Source: Chthoniobacter flavus (GTDB lineage Bacteria; Verrucomicrobiota; Verrucomicrobiia; Chthoniobacterales; Chthoniobacteraceae). Taken from it: 64,000 nt of DNA. This document shows positions 42,401 through 52,259 of the stretch, in pieces; positions within the stretch are counted from its first letter, which is position 1; every line of letters begins with the position of its first letter. The position numbers and the translations under genes are program-made. The notes under the pieces are model-generated. The model was given only the letters and a program-made list of their open reading frames with translations, searched no databases and had not been told where the DNA came from. The stretch lies in contig CAMAUX010000004.1 in NCBI GenBank assembly GCA_945861435.1, forward strand, positions 62,001-126,000, read 5' to 3'.

Positions 42401-44643
42401 TGTTCCGCCGCCAGCGCCTTCTCCAACACTCCCCTGAGCTTTTCCATGTCCCGCCTTCCCACCCGCAACCGCTCTCCCATCCCCGGCAAGTCTTCCCCGC
42501 ACGTCCCCATCAACTCCTCCATCGCGCGAGTCTCTGCCAACAACACCCGGCTGCGTGCGATCACCGCGGGGCCATCCACCCCTCCGTCTCCCTGTGGTCC
42601 CAGGGACTCCAGCAGACGCTCCTTCTCCTGCGCCAATGCATGCAGGTTTGCCGCGAGAACATCGAACTCGCTGCTGCCCACAAACACCGCCCCCATCTCC
42701 ACCGCAGCCCGCCACCGAGCCATCCATCTACCGCCGGCATCTGAAAGCCTTTTCAAAAGCGGCTGAATCTCCTCCTTGGTCTGCGAACCCTGCAGACGCT
42801 CCAACGCCACCTCCGCCTCATCCATGCCGCCAATCGACACTCGGCCAAGCACACGCCCCAAAAGCACCAGCTTGCCGCTCTGCTGCCCAGGACCGGACGC
42901 CTTGAGCGCTGCCAACAACTGCTGACGCGCCGCGACCAGCTTCGCGTCCGCCTCCGCTCGCGCGGTACCCGCCGCTGCCAAGCTTTGCTTGCGCTGAAGA
43001 TCATCCCCGTTCACCTGCCCCCACTTTTCCTTCAACACGTTCTGGGCCCCCTCCCATGCGGTGAACGCCACACGCATCTCCTGCAGCGCCCGTAGCAAAG
43101 CCCTCTGCGCCTCCAGCGCCTGCAAACGTCCGGCGTCAAACCCGCTCGCAATCAGCGTCACCTGCAACATCCGCGACTCCGCCCGCCCCCCCTTGAGATC
43201 CACTGCCACGAGCTTCATGAAGACCTGATCTCCGGGCTTCGCCCCCAAACCGTACAAGTCCCACAACCGCTCCACATTCACCTCCATGCCTGGCTTCTTC
43301 TCCCAAACCTGCTCCCGCCACGGCCCCTCGTTGATCCGATGCAACTGGCTGAGCTTCGCCAACCCCACATCGTCCGCAGCGCGCCCTTTCACCAGCAATT
43401 GCTCATTCACCGCCGAAAGCAGATCCTTCGCAGGCGCCACCAACTCCACCTCCGGCACAAGGTCCGGCTCCGCGCGAATCGCATATTCGGGGCTGAACCG
43501 ATTCTCAAACCCCGTGGCCGCCGCCTGCAGAAAAACACGGTAGGAACCAGACGCATCCATCGGCAACTCGCCCACCAACCGCGTCCCCTCCTCGATCTTC
43601 AATGGCACCTCGTACTTCCGGTTGCCCTGCTCCACCCGCAACTCCGCCTTGGCCACAGGCTGATCCGCCTGCAACCGCAGCACCGCCCGGCTTCCTTCCA
43701 GCGCCACCAGATCCCCATGCTCCTCTTTTGCCTCGCGAACCCCGCCCACATAAGCGGGCAGTTCAAAGCGCTTCTCAAAAGCCAGCACCTGCGGACGTCC
43801 AGACGCATGCAGCCGAAAGCGCCGCGTCATCGCATCACCGGCCCGAATCCGATACTCCACATCCTCACGATCCACCTGAACACTGGCGCTGAAAAAACCC
43901 GCCCCACCATCGCCAGCCGCCATCGCGACCACCTCGCGTCCAGCCGCCTTGGTGAAAGTCTCCAGCAAAACCCTCTTCACCTCACCACCGCTCACGGACA
44001 CCTGCAGAGGGACCGGTTCTCCAAAAGGCACCGCCATATCACCAGCCGAAGGCTTGAGCACCTCGATCTGAAAACGCGACACCCGCGCCAGATTCATCAT
44101 CGGAACCAGCGCCCGCATCATCAGCGTACCCAGTTGAAAACCCGTCAGTGCGCAACCGCCCACCACAAGCAACACAGCCGCTGCCAGCGCACGCCACTGC
44201 TTGGAAAGCAGTCCGAAGGGCAACAGACGCTCCATCTCCACCCCCTCCATACGCGCCGCCACGTCCTCCTGCACAAGCCGCCGGAACTGCGCCGAATCCT
44301 CCTCGCCGCCTCCCTCCCCAAGCTCCACCGCCGAAAGCAGGTCCTCTCTCAACCGCGGGTCCGCATGCTCCACCAGACGAGCAAGCTGACGCGGTCCGGG
44401 CGCGTAGAGCAGCGGCTTGATGCACCCGCGCCACAGCACGACGAGCACGGCCAAATACGCGACCCCGCTGAGCGCCCACCGCGCCTCATCTGGCAGCACC
44501 AGGACCCAGTCCACCCCCGCCACCACCAGCATCAAACCCAGCAACCATGCGCTTCCCAGTAATGCGCCCCGCCACAGGATGAGCTGCCGGCGGCGTCGCG
44601 CGAATAATTCAAGCTTCGTGAGGATCAGGGGGGTGCCACTCAT
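39466..44643 (-). CDS. Very long DUF4175-family membrane protein
   Basis: A 1725-residue protein. Start ATG 44643 (MSGTPLILTKLELFARRRRQ) lies seven bases after the vWA gene stop; the TTG at 44688 is rejected because it would overlap that gene. Two hydrophobic helices lie near residues 20-75 and a third near 160-190 (LAAAVLLVVGGCALTGFQLG), which fits the DUF4175 N-terminal layout. An Ig-like or beta-rich middle follows, then a very long alpha-helical, probably coiled-coil region from about 700 to 1400. The last 330 residues are extremely rich in Ala, Gln and Gly. The family has no assigned biochemical function; here it is coupled in a MoxR operon and is likely a periplasmic scaffold anchored in the inner membrane. 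Confidence 0.85.
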   Translation of the reverse strand: MSGTPLILTKLELFARRRRQLILWRGALLGSAWLLGLMLVVAGVDWVLVLPDEARWALSGVAYLAVLVVLWRGCIKPLLYAPGPRQLARLVEHADPRLREDLLSAVELGEGGGEEDSAQFRRLVQEDVAARMEGVEMERLLPFGLLSKQWRALAAAVLLVVGGCALTGFQLGTLMMRALVPMMNLARVSRFQIEVLKPSAGDMAVPFGEPVPLQVSVSGGEVKRVLLETFTKAAGREVVAMAAGDGGAGFFSASVQVDREDVEYRIRAGDAMTRRFRLHASGRPQVLAFEKRFELPAYVGGVREAKEEHGDLVALEGSRAVLRLQADQPVAKAELRVEQGNRKYEVPLKIEEGTRLVGELPMDASGSYRVFLQAAATGFENRFSPEYAIRAEPDLVPEVELVAPAKDLLSAVNEQLLVKGRAADDVGLAKLSQLHRINEGPWREQVWEKKPGMEVNVERLWDLYGLGAKPGDQVFMKLVAVDLKGGRAESRMLQVTLIASGFDAGRLQALEAQRALLRALQEMRVAFTAWEGAQNVLKEKWGQVNGDDLQRKQSLAAAGTARAEADAKLVAARQQLLAALKASGPGQQSGKLVLLGRVLGRVSIGGMDEAEVALERLQGSQTKEEIQPLLKRLSDAGGRWMARWRAAVEMGAVFVGSSEFDVLAANLHALAQEKERLLESLGPQGDGGVDGPAVIARSRVLLAETRAMEELMGTCGEDLPGMGERLRVGRRDMEKLRGVLEKALAAEHPLLREPLQSLSKSVSATARTLMGQAREVLGREERAAAELGRLAGSGAQGLDYLRGEWGQLVRQGDGAAWARVDQAAGLAKNHGDVEETRLDADTAFVADLRLATMSLQALRIREEASVPAALRETEKSLRLLELGHGVFEAADAARRLRVAEQWELQAAHARTLAPRSWEWVQGRVRALQAEAAGAQRDEAVRAVATEAHRRLGAVLAGQAAQRLEQEMRDRFDVGRPVKSAEQAAGQVAAQLAEILKLLRPAMEETRAQLAQSVPKLHETMAALAQRAEALKEKTAAEAKRNAEAAPERKGQPEVQELRVAQQQLNASVEAVKDAIRAEANRADLTQAEGRERARDGDDALAMLKEPPVRAAAALGEAEKAAKNPAREEALNGAARHQEKLAQALGDLARHYAGVEQGKAEETRVALRAAEKEQGIKEELDARYAKAEQMAELAKKSPQELLAHLEKKLPTSQVMQKELSGIARDLVQQASEKLAQASRQEAKVAEEVRKLAGRDGSRPEAGAADQGKPESAATAKNESGAAKDPASAAADAQPDGAKTASAPTAASAANAANANDSTAANAKAPMNASAAHPAIPGDLQKPDARAAMPESAPRLAQLAGASKEQAPIAQAAGEAGDQLMRAGRHEQRMQKEAAGETLEQLGRSVAATAQQEVPQARQALDAAQRPADGLAAVEAAQRKLAEQTGQLKQAQGLQPAGNAQAPTPAQQGQDMAKGKPVDPAAAGPEQAQQGRAASQPAGSPPAANTADGNAADGMEAGNQAAPGQVGDASKTGAGPKESAQEQVWMARALDKLDAALNGEKPAGAAQQGKQDGQGQQAQSGKPGQNAAQDGAQQAGAQQAQNAEAQQGDASAAQQGMEGAQNALAAAAQAAADAMRASRNESSQQPPSGTSADASLQAKSRAGAQGDAAANAYAALPEGRAQKSSDWGKLPKKMAEELSQGQQESVSGEYRRQIETYYRVIAEKAKK

Positions 44644-44650
44644 AAACTCG

Positions 44651-47392
44651 TTATAGAAGGCCAAGCCTTTTGCGGAGGTACCACTCAAGGCCCAGCAGGA
44701 TTGCCAGCGGAAAAAACCAGTAATAACTCTGCCACAGCGCCGTATCCAGTTCGATCACCTTCCCCTCGCTCAGGGGCTCCAGCAGTTTCTCCAAGACCCC
44801 GGCCTCCTCCTCGCGCAGATACCGGCCGCCGCTCGCCACCGACACCCGACGCAAAAGCTCCTCATTAAGGTTCAGCAAAGAAAGCTCCCCGGTCTCCCTC
44901 CCCGCCACTCGGAAACCCGTGCGCGCCTTGTTCTCCGCTGCAGGAATCACCGGAGACTCGATGCTCACCTCGTAATCCCCAGCCTCCAGCCCCGCCGTGC
45001 TCCCACGGAAAAGACCGCCCTGATTCTCCTCCGCTGACAGTGCGATGCTCGCCACCCGCTCCCCATTCTTCCACAGGACCGCCTCGATCCTCGCCTCGCT
45101 GACCGGCTTCCCCTCCCCATCGCGCAAACGCACTCGCACCTGAGCCGACTCGCCGGGCCGATACACCAGCGCGCCGGCGTCGAGCGAAACAAACCGATCC
45201 CTCACCGCAAACGGCAACTCCGCCAGCCAGTTCGCCACCTGATTCCAATAGCGCGTATGATGTTGGTCGGCCACCTCGCGCCGCCACCGCCACGACTCCT
45301 CAAAACCGTGGTAAAGAACCTTGCCAGCCCCAAACGCCCTAAACACCACCGCAGCAGAACTGCCGCCCGCGTGCGTCACGTCCATCAAAGCCTCCGCACC
45401 AGGCAACGCCGCCGCCGAAGACACCCACCGCGGTCCCTCCAACTGTCCCCACACCTCTGCATTCTGCGCACGCTCAGGAGCCAGCAGCATCGCAGCGACC
45501 GAACCTCCACGCTCACCAGCAACCCAGCGCCCCGCCTCAATCCGCGCACCGCCCTTCTTCCATTCCACTGGGAGCAGCGGTCCCAGCGGCCCCTGCGCAT
45601 ACTCACGCAGATTTTCACGCGCACCATCAATGAGCACCAGCGCCCCGCCCCGCTGCCCCACATAATCCCGGAACCACTCCAACTCCTGATCCCCGCGGAA
45701 AAACCGCCGGGGTATATCGCCTAATATCACAAGGTCGTACCCATTCACCTCCGTGGCACTCGTCGGCAGTTTTCCCGGACCGGCCCCCCTCAAGAACCCT
45801 TCCTCCTCGGACGTCGCGCCAGCCACCACCGCATTGATCTCCCACTGCTCATCCCGCTCGAAGAGGTTCCGCAAGTAACGCCCTTCCCACCGTGGACGCC
45901 CCTCCACCAGCAGGATCTTGCGCTTCTGCGTCACCGCGCGCACCCGCAGACTCCCGGAGTCGTTGGCGGACTCCTGGTCGCCGTCCAGCCCGCTCACCAC
46001 AGCCTCCAATTGCAGCGCCACCCCGCTGAGTTGCACGCCCGCAGCCTGCGCCTGCAACTGCGCCGCCGCGGAATCCGCCACCGACACATCGAAGGGCACC
46101 TTGCGCACCTGCGCCCCATCGCCTTGCAGCTTCTTCTCCCAAAGCACCCTCTCTCCCTCGCGCACCGTAAGCTTGTAGGGAACCCCCACAGGCACGTCCT
46201 GCTTCAGCGTCACCGTTCCCCGCAGACGATCCTGATGAAACACCGTCGCAGGCCCGTCCACACTCACCACCGCGAGATCACGCGCGCGCACTTCACTCCC
46301 CATTCCCACGCTGTAAACAGGCACGCTCCTCTTCCCAAGCGCCGCTCCAAGCTCCAGCGGTGAAGGCCCGTCGTTGTGCTGGCCATCGCTCAGCAGCACC
46401 ACCGCGGTCTTTTGCGAAGCCTCCGTGCCAGCCACCGATCTCAGCGCTGTGGCAAGGTCCGTGAATGCACCAGCCGCCACCGGCAACTCCTGCGGCGGAT
46501 TCGAGCTCTTCACATCAGGCTTCCACACCCGACTCGCCTCCGACCCCTCCAGCGCATAAAGCTCCACCTCGTGCTTGCCTGCGAGGCGCGCCATCATCGA
46601 TTCCGGCCCACCCCGCAAAATCAACGCCTGCATGCGCTGCGCCCGGGTAAGCGAATCAAAACGCTGCACCGCGCGCGCCACAGTAGCAGCCTGCGGCCCC
46701 TGTTGGTTCTCCTTGGAAAACACCTCGCCCAGCACTCCCTCCCAACGCACCGCCACAGTCCCAAGCGTCTTCAATTCCGCCAACGCCCGCTCCCTGTCGC
46801 TGATCTGCTGGAAAGGCCGCCGACCAAGCGCTGTCATCGGCTGCAAAAGCTCCTTCTCAAACAAAGCACCCTGCTCCCTGCGCCCCAGCGCAGCGCGCAC
46901 CTCCTGAAGCCGCTCCTGCAGGATCGCCACCTCCTTGTGGAACCCCTCCTCATCCGCAACCGCCGCCGCGTCAAGATCCTGGGCGCGTCTCGCAATACCG
47001 CCCACAAGCACAGACGCGCGCACAAGGGACGCATCCATCCCGTCCGCCGCCAACATCTGCAGGCTCTCGAGAACCGCCAGCTTACGCACAAGCGGCATCT
47101 CACGATCCGCCAGTCCCATGCTCCGGGAGCCGTCCACAAACACCAGCAACCGCCCAAGATCCCCCACCACCTTGCGGTGATGCAGCACCGGACCGCTGAG
47201 CATCAGCACGACCATCCCCACCGCAACCGCACGCACCGTGGGAAGCAACCACCTCCAACCACGCCCGAGCGCACGCACCTCCCGCCAGTATAAAACCCAC
47301 GCGAACGCACCCAGCACCACCGCCCCAAGCACCCCTGCCCATGCAGGCCAGTCCCCGACAAAACGCAGCGTTGTCTCCACTCGCTCCCTCAT
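44651..47392 (-). CDS. vWA-domain membrane protein with glutamine-amidotransferase-like fold region
   Basis: A 913-residue protein starting at ATG 47392 ([20 protein letters not shown]), which overlaps the BatA-like stop by four bases; the longer frame is a shadow. Two N-terminal helices (GVLGAVVLGAFAWVLYW; VRAVAVGMVVLMLSGPVLHH) precede a vWA domain whose MIDAS reads VDGSRSMG (DxSxS). The middle contains VNGYDLVILGDIPRRFF and the NLFERDEQWEINAVV region, resembling the flavodoxin- or class-I-amidotransferase-like folds often fused to these proteins. A C-terminal helix (YYWFFPLAILLGLEWYL) closes it. The topology puts the vWA part in the periplasm. It is the second of three vWA-type proteins in the operon. 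Confidence 0.88.
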   Translation of the reverse strand: MRERVETTLRFVGDWPAWAGVLGAVVLGAFAWVLYWREVRALGRGWRWLLPTVRAVAVGMVVLMLSGPVLHHRKVVGDLGRLLVFVDGSRSMGLADREMPLVRKLAVLESLQMLAADGMDASLVRASVLVGGIARRAQDLDAAAVADEEGFHKEVAILQERLQEVRAALGRREQGALFEKELLQPMTALGRRPFQQISDRERALAELKTLGTVAVRWEGVLGEVFSKENQQGPQAATVARAVQRFDSLTRAQRMQALILRGGPESMMARLAGKHEVELYALEGSEASRVWKPDVKSSNPPQELPVAAGAFTDLATALRSVAGTEASQKTAVVLLSDGQHNDGPSPLELGAALGKRSVPVYSVGMGSEVRARDLAVVSVDGPATVFHQDRLRGTVTLKQDVPVGVPYKLTVREGERVLWEKKLQGDGAQVRKVPFDVSVADSAAAQLQAQAAGVQLSGVALQLEAVVSGLDGDQESANDSGSLRVRAVTQKRKILLVEGRPRWEGRYLRNLFERDEQWEINAVVAGATSEEEGFLRGAGPGKLPTSATEVNGYDLVILGDIPRRFFRGDQELEWFRDYVGQRGGALVLIDGARENLREYAQGPLGPLLPVEWKKGGARIEAGRWVAGERGGSVAAMLLAPERAQNAEVWGQLEGPRWVSSAAALPGAEALMDVTHAGGSSAAVVFRAFGAGKVLYHGFEESWRWRREVADQHHTRYWNQVANWLAELPFAVRDRFVSLDAGALVYRPGESAQVRVRLRDGEGKPVSEARIEAVLWKNGERVASIALSAEENQGGLFRGSTAGLEAGDYEVSIESPVIPAAENKARTGFRVAGRETGELSLLNLNEELLRRVSVASGGRYLREEEAGVLEKLLEPLSEGKVIELDTALWQSYYWFFPLAILLGLEWYLRKRLGLL

Positions 47393-49581
47393 CGGCTCCT
47401 CCCTTCCACAGGCTTCTTCGCAGCCATCGCCGGTCGCGTGAAACGCTGCTGCAGCCAGAGCTCGCCAAGAAGCAGAACCAGCACCGCGACAAGAATCGGC
47501 TGCCACAATTCCCGGCCAAAACGGCGCTGCCGCTCCAAATCCTGATACTGCGTGCCGTCACGCACCACAGCCACGTGGTTCTCCCCCCCAAAACGCTCGA
47601 TCTCCCGACTCGCAAGCCTCTGAAGGTCCGACTCCCGCCTCGCCGCATTCACCACGAAGTGCGTCTTCCCTCCATCCGGCGCCTCCACCGTATAAAGCCC
47701 AGGACGCTGGGTGCCCCCGTATTCCACCATCGCCCGCCCGCCCCGTCGCTGTGCCGTCAACTCAAGGGACCCACCACCCGGCGTCCCAATGCGCACCTTC
47801 TTCTCGGCCGCTCCCGCAGGCAGCAGTGCCACCAGACGCTGCCCCACCTCGAGATTGCGCTCCGTCTCCACGCCGGACGCAAGATCCACCGTCAGGCGCT
47901 GGAGCAGCGGCACGTAAAACGGCCTCATCGGCAGATTCCCCCAATCCGCGTCCAACGCCGTGCACGCCGCCACCACCCGCCCCGTCCCGAAAGCCTTTTC
48001 CACCAAGAACGGAGCGCCTGTCTCCAACCTCGCAATCGTGCGCGATGGCGCCGCCTCCGCAGGATTCTCTGCAAAGCTCATCCACAAACGCACCGCCCCC
48101 TCCGCCAGACTCCCATTGCGCGGGTCATTGAAAAAATCCAGCGCCGGATGCTCGAACCGTTGTGCCGCAAGCGCCACGGTGCGCCCTCCCTCCTTCGTGT
48201 CCCCCTGCACCGCATCATAGGCCTGCGGAAGCAAACCCGCGCCCCCATTGAAAAGCACCTTCCGGTACCAAGCCACATCCACTCGGCTGCCAGGCCAGAT
48301 CATCAGTCCACCACCGTCAGACACGAACCCTTCCAGCGCACGCACCTGCACCTCCGTGAGCCGAGCCACATTCGCCAACACCACCACTGCACACTCCGAA
48401 AGGCGTTTCGCATCCAGCTGCTCCGCCGGAATCACCCGCGTCCCAAGCAGGTCCGCCTGCGCCACGCGCCCCGCACTGAAAGGCTGCAGCCCGATCTCCG
48501 CAAAGTCCGTCTCCCCGCGCAACGGCTGCGCACTAGGCTCCCCGTTGACCAGCAGCACCGGCAGACGGTCCCGCACCGGAATGCTCGCCATCCACACATT
48601 GTCCGCCGCCAGCGAATCCCCTGTGATCGACACCTCCACCACATGGGAACCCGCCGTCGAGAACGTGTGATTGAAGTTCACCTGTCCGCTCTGGTGCGCA
48701 CCAAGCGTCACCTGTGCAGCCGCCTTCTCCTCCCCATCCACGCGAAAATACACCGGCAGATCACTCCGCGGTGTGTCTCCGAAATTGCGCACATGCGCCT
48801 TGAACGCCAGCTTCTGCCCGACACCCACCATCAACCGCGAATACTCGAGCGCCTCGACTGCAAGGTTGTCGTGCACATCCTGCCCCACGTCAAAGAACAC
48901 CACCTCCGCAGGCTGCTCCCCGCTGCGCAACCGCTCCAACGCCCGGGAGAGAGCGGGAGCCTCCGGTGCAGTGAAACTCACGCGCTGGAAATCCGTGAAC
49001 ACCACCACCTGCCGCGATGCCTCGTGCATCTGACCCATCACCCCCGAAGCAAACTCCAGTGCGGCGGGCACGGTCGCCGTGCCGTACCCCGCGTCGAGCC
49101 CGCGCAGCGCTTCCGCCGTATAACCCGCATCAAAGCTGGGCCTCTCAAACAGCGTCCCCCCACCCTGCCCCATCAAAACCACCTGCATATCCGAACCTCG
49201 CGGCAACGCCCCAAGGAGACGCACAGCCTCCTCCTTTGCCAGCCCAAATGCCGTGGCCCCAGTGCGTCCCGCTTCCATCGAGTAACTGTTGTCGAGAAGG
49301 ACCACCGTCGACGTCTTCCCTCCTCCCAACAAGCTGCGCCCCGCCTGCCACACAGGCCGTGCCATCGCCAACGCCAGCAGCAACGGAATCGCCATGCGCA
49401 CCAGCAGGAGAAGAAGCTGCTGCAGCTTCAGCCGCCGCTGATTCTCCCTCAGCACTCGCTCGAGCAAATGCATCGCCCCCCAGCGCACTTTCTCAAAGCG
49501 ATGACGGTGCAGCAGATGAATCACCACCGGTATCCCAGCTGCCGCCATCCCGCCCAGTAATGCAGCGTTGAGAAAACTCAT
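47389..49581 (-). CDS. BatA-like membrane protein with vWA domain
   Basis: A 730-residue protein. ATG 49581 ([20 protein letters not shown]) is chosen because [20 protein letters not shown] is the BatA N-terminal (PF07584) signature; this start overlaps the DUF58 gene stop by four bases. A second helix ([20 protein letters not shown]) leads to a vWA domain with [16 protein letters not shown]. Then comes a beta-rich region ([20 protein letters not shown]) and a C-terminal helix ([16 protein letters not shown]). The Bat (Bacteroides aerotolerance) system and related MoxR partners act at the inner membrane, possibly in protein assembly under stress. Its position directly after moxR and DUF58 fits that arrangement. 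Confidence 0.9.
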   Translation of the reverse strand: MSFLNAALLGGMAAAGIPVVIHLLHRHRFEKVRWGAMHLLERVLRENQRRLKLQQLLLLLVRMAIPLLLALAMARPVWQAGRSLLGGGKTSTVVLLDNSYSMEAGRTGATAFGLAKEEAVRLLGALPRGSDMQVVLMGQGGGTLFERPSFDAGYTAEALRGLDAGYGTATVPAALEFASGVMGQMHEASRQVVVFTDFQRVSFTAPEAPALSRALERLRSGEQPAEVVFFDVGQDVHDNLAVEALEYSRLMVGVGQKLAFKAHVRNFGDTPRSDLPVYFRVDGEEKAAAQVTLGAHQSGQVNFNHTFSTAGSHVVEVSITGDSLAADNVWMASIPVRDRLPVLLVNGEPSAQPLRGETDFAEIGLQPFSAGRVAQADLLGTRVIPAEQLDAKRLSECAVVVLANVARLTEVQVRALEGFVSDGGGLMIWPGSRVDVAWYRKVLFNGGAGLLPQAYDAVQGDTKEGGRTVALAAQRFEHPALDFFNDPRNGSLAEGAVRLWMSFAENPAEAAPSRTIARLETGAPFLVEKAFGTGRVVAACTALDADWGNLPMRPFYVPLLQRLTVDLASGVETERNLEVGQRLVALLPAGAAEKKVRIGTPGGGSLELTAQRRGGRAMVEYGGTQRPGLYTVEAPDGGKTHFVVNAARRESDLQRLASREIERFGGENHVAVVRDGTQYQDLERQRRFGRELWQPILVAVLVLLLGELWLQQRFTRPAMAAKKPVEGRSR

Positions 49582-50474
49582 GCCCGCGCCATCCGAAGAT
49601 TCATGTAGGCCGCCAGCGCATCCGCATACGGCTGGTCTGTAACAAACGGCACAATATCCACCTTGTGCCGCCGGCACCCCTGCGTGAGCTCCTCCCGGAA
49701 ACGCGCCAGATTCTCAAGGTACGTATTGCGCAACTGCACGGGATCCAGCAGGTGCTTGTGCCCCGCACTCTCCAAGGACTCGAACTCCGTCCACTTCCGA
49801 AAGGGAAAGTCGAGTTCGTCTCGATCCCAAATCTGAAACACCAACACCTCGTGATGCGCATGGCGAAGATGCGCCAGAGCCTTGAGCAACTCCGGCACGT
49901 CCGCAAAACAATCCGAAATCACCACCAGCAACCCTCGGCGGTGCAGCTTCGGCACCAAATCCCGGAACACCGTGCCCAGCTCCGTCTCCCCACCGGGCTT
50001 CGCGGCCTGCAGCGTGTCCAGTATCAACTGGAGATGCCTCACCCGCGACCGTGGCGGGATCACCGTGCCCAGGCGCGAGTCGAACGTCGCGAGCCCCACA
50101 CTGTCCTGCTGCTGCAACATCAGGTAGGAAAGGCACGCAGCAAGACGCACCGCGTACTCCCACTTAGTCACCCCTCCCCTCCCATAGTTCATCGAGCCGC
50201 TCAGGTCCACCAGCAGCGTCGCCCGCAGGTTCGTCTCCTCCTCGTATTCCCGAATGTAAAACCGGTCGCTGCGAGCGAACACCCGCCAGTCAATGTGCCG
50301 GATCTCATCCCCGGGCACGTACGCCCGGTGCTGCCGGAACTCCACGCTGAACCCCTTGTGCGGTGAGCGATGCAGCCCCGAACAGAATCCCTCCACCACC
50401 TGGCGCGCCAGCACGTGAAGGCTGCTGATCCTTTGCAGGTCAGAGGGCGTCAGCAGTTCGGAAATATGGGCCAT
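49578..50474 (-). CDS. DUF58 domain protein, MoxR partner
   Basis: A 298-residue protein. [20 protein letters not shown] then [20 protein letters not shown] is the signature of the DUF58 family (PF01882), followed by [16 protein letters not shown], a vWA-like MIDAS start, and [20 protein letters not shown]. These proteins are encoded next to MoxR ATPases and are thought to be their substrate or adaptor. No signal peptide or membrane helix, so it is probably cytoplasmic. It starts 36 bases after the moxR stop and its stop overlaps the BatA-like ATG. The leader is pyrimidine-rich (GTCCGCCCCG before ATG) with no Shine-Dalgarno. Confidence 0.94.
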   Translation of the reverse strand: MAHISELLTPSDLQRISSLHVLARQVVEGFCSGLHRSPHKGFSVEFRQHRAYVPGDEIRHIDWRVFARSDRFYIREYEEETNLRATLLVDLSGSMNYGRGGVTKWEYAVRLAACLSYLMLQQQDSVGLATFDSRLGTVIPPRSRVRHLQLILDTLQAAKPGGETELGTVFRDLVPKLHRRGLLVVISDCFADVPELLKALAHLRHAHHEVLVFQIWDRDELDFPFRKWTEFESLESAGHKHLLDPVQLRNTYLENLARFREELTQGCRRHKVDIVPFVTDQPYADALAAYMNLRMARA

Positions 50475-50510
50475 CGGGGCGGACCAGGAAGTTCAACCTG
50501 CGCCAACGCC

Positions 50511-51572
50511 TCAGATCGACCTGCCAGCCTCACCCCGCGGAACCGCTTGCAGGATGCGCTTCAAAATCTCATCCACCTTCATCCCCTCCGCCTCCGCACT
50601 GAAAGTGGGAACCACCCGGTGCCTCAAGACCGGTAGCGCCAGCGCCTCAATGTCGTCGATGGTCACATGAAAGCGCCCGCGCAAAACCGCTCGCACCTTG
50701 CCAGCCATCACAAGGTTCTGACACGCACGCGGCCCCGCACCCCACTCCAGCAGATCCTTCACAAATGCTGGGCCCCCCTCCTCACCCGCACGCGTGAAGC
50801 GCACAAGATCCAGCACGAAGTCCGTCACATGATCCGGAACCGGAACCCGCCGCACAATGCGCTGGATCTCCACGATCTGCTCCGCGTTGATCACCGGTTG
50901 CAGCTCAAAACTCGCAGTCCCCGTCGTCCGGTTGATGATCTGCCGCTCCTCCTCGCGACTCGGATACGCAATCCGCACGAGGAAAAGAAACCGGTCGCGC
51001 TGCGCTTCGGGAAGCGGATAGGTCCCTTCCTGCTCAATGGGATTCTGGGTCGCCAGCACGAAGAACGGCTCCTCCAGCTTCATCGAATGCCCTCCCACCG
51101 TCACCGAGTGCTCCTGCATCGCCTCCAGAAGCGCGGCCTGCGTCTTTGCCGGCGTCCGGTTGATCTCATCCGCCAGCACCATCTGAGCAAATATAGGCCC
51201 CTTCTGGAAAACAAACCGACGCTGCCCGCTCACGGGATCCTCCTGAATGATGTCCGTGCCCGTGATGTCCGCAGGCATCAGGTCCGGCGTGAACTGGATG
51301 CGCCGGAAACTCAGCTCCATGCAGCGCGCAAGCGAGCGGATCATCGCAGTCTTCGCAAGCCCAGGCACCCCCTCCAACAGGCAGTGCCCCCCTGCCAGAA
51401 CCGCAATCAACAACTGCTCCACCACCTCGGTCTGCCCCACGATGAAACGCCCCATTTCCGCGCTCACCTTCCCAAACGCCTCGACCAGCAACGCCGCACC
51501 CGCCTTGTCGTCGACTGGTGACTGCGTAGAACTCTCCGTAGCGTTTGCAGCAGGCGTTTTCTCAGAATGCAT
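50511..51572 (-). CDS. moxR: MoxR-family AAA+ ATPase
   Basis: A 353-residue AAA+ chaperone-like ATPase. Walker A is [13 protein letters not shown], Walker B is [15 protein letters not shown] with the sensor region [20 protein letters not shown] (split around the Gln), and the arginine finger and lid follow ([27 protein letters not shown] at the end). MoxR proteins remodel or insert metal into vWA-containing partners; three such partners are coupled downstream. It starts at ATG 51572 after a C-rich leader (CCACCCCAAACCACCCCA) with no Shine-Dalgarno. The terminator at 51622-51660 separates it from the sigma/anti-sigma genes, so it probably has its own promoter in 51573-51621. Confidence 0.95.
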   Translation of the reverse strand: MHSEKTPAANATESSTQSPVDDKAGAALLVEAFGKVSAEMGRFIVGQTEVVEQLLIAVLAGGHCLLEGVPGLAKTAMIRSLARCMELSFRRIQFTPDLMPADITGTDIIQEDPVSGQRRFVFQKGPIFAQMVLADEINRTPAKTQAALLEAMQEHSVTVGGHSMKLEEPFFVLATQNPIEQEGTYPLPEAQRDRFLFLVRIAYPSREEERQIINRTTGTASFELQPVINAEQIVEIQRIVRRVPVPDHVTDFVLDLVRFTRAGEEGGPAFVKDLLEWGAGPRACQNLVMAGKVRAVLRGRFHVTIDDIEALALPVLRHRVVPTFSAEAEGMKVDEILKRILQAVPRGEAGRSI

Positions 51573-51621
51573 TGGGGTGGTTTGGGGTGGTAAATTGAAA
51601 GACTAAGGCGGCGGCCCACCC

Positions 51622-51660
51622 GAAAAGAAAAGCGCCGCTCTTGTCAGGGACAGCGGCGCT
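51622..51660 (-). terminator. Rho-independent terminator of the sigma/anti-sigma operon
   Basis: On the minus strand AGCGCCGCT (51660-51652) pairs perfectly with AGCGGCGCT (51639-51631), and TTTTCTTTTC follows to about 51622. It lies just past the stop of the anti-sigma-like gene and before moxR. Confidence 0.92.
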
Positions 51661-51700
51661 GCATTGCCTTCCGGAGGCGATGATACAGGAAGCAAAAACA

Positions 51701-52255
51701 CTAGAGACTGGCTGCGTTCACACTCGAACCGTCGGAGTCCAGCCACGAGGGCGGCGTACACACAACGGGATCGCGCATGTCCGCAGCCGCACCCAGCCAT
51801 GAAATGCCGTCATCAGCCATCGCCGAAATATTGGCAAGCGGCGCCGCGAACCTCACGCTGCCAGGCCCCATGGCCGCTGCAACGATCGCGGAAAAGTGCG
51901 AGGAAGCCTCTGCCACCTTGCCCGCCGAATCACCCGCATGCCACCAGCGCGGATGCATCACCAAAAGAGCCCCGCACGCCACCGCAGCCACGCTCGCGGC
52001 CGCTCGGTGCCAAAGCGAAACCGGCCTCACAAACTCCACAAGACGACCACGCTGCTCAGCGGTCAGACCCAAAGCCAAACTCTCCTGCCCCTCAAACCCC
52101 TCCTCAAGCATCTGCCCGAGATCGATCATCCTGTACACATCCTCACGGCTCGGCTCCGACACCGCCAGCAGCGACTCCACATAAAGCCGCTCCTCAGGCT
52201 GCAATTCGTTGCACGCGTAGTCCGTCAGATCTTGCTCGCTCAATCGACCTCTCAT
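51701..52255 (-). CDS. Single-pass membrane anti-sigma-factor-like protein
   Basis: A 184-residue protein starting at ATG 52255 (MRGRLSEQDLTDYACNELQP), four bases after the sigma-factor stop. The N-terminal 75 residues (ELQPEERLYVESLLAVSEPS) resemble the cytoplasmic helical domain of ECF anti-sigma factors but have no HxxxCxxC zinc motif. Residues 84-101 form a membrane helix (HRAAASVAAVACGALLVM), and the rest would be periplasmic. The membership is mainly a context call: it directly follows an ECF sigma gene and the pair ends with a terminator. It would hold the sigma factor at the membrane until an envelope signal arrives. Confidence 0.75.
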   Translation of the reverse strand: MRGRLSEQDLTDYACNELQPEERLYVESLLAVSEPSREDVYRMIDLGQMLEEGFEGQESLALGLTAEQRGRLVEFVRPVSLWHRAAASVAAVACGALLVMHPRWWHAGDSAGKVAEASSHFSAIVAAAMGPGSVRFAAPLANISAMADDGISWLGAAADMRDPVVCTPPSWLDSDGSSVNAASL

Positions 52256-52259
52256 GAAT

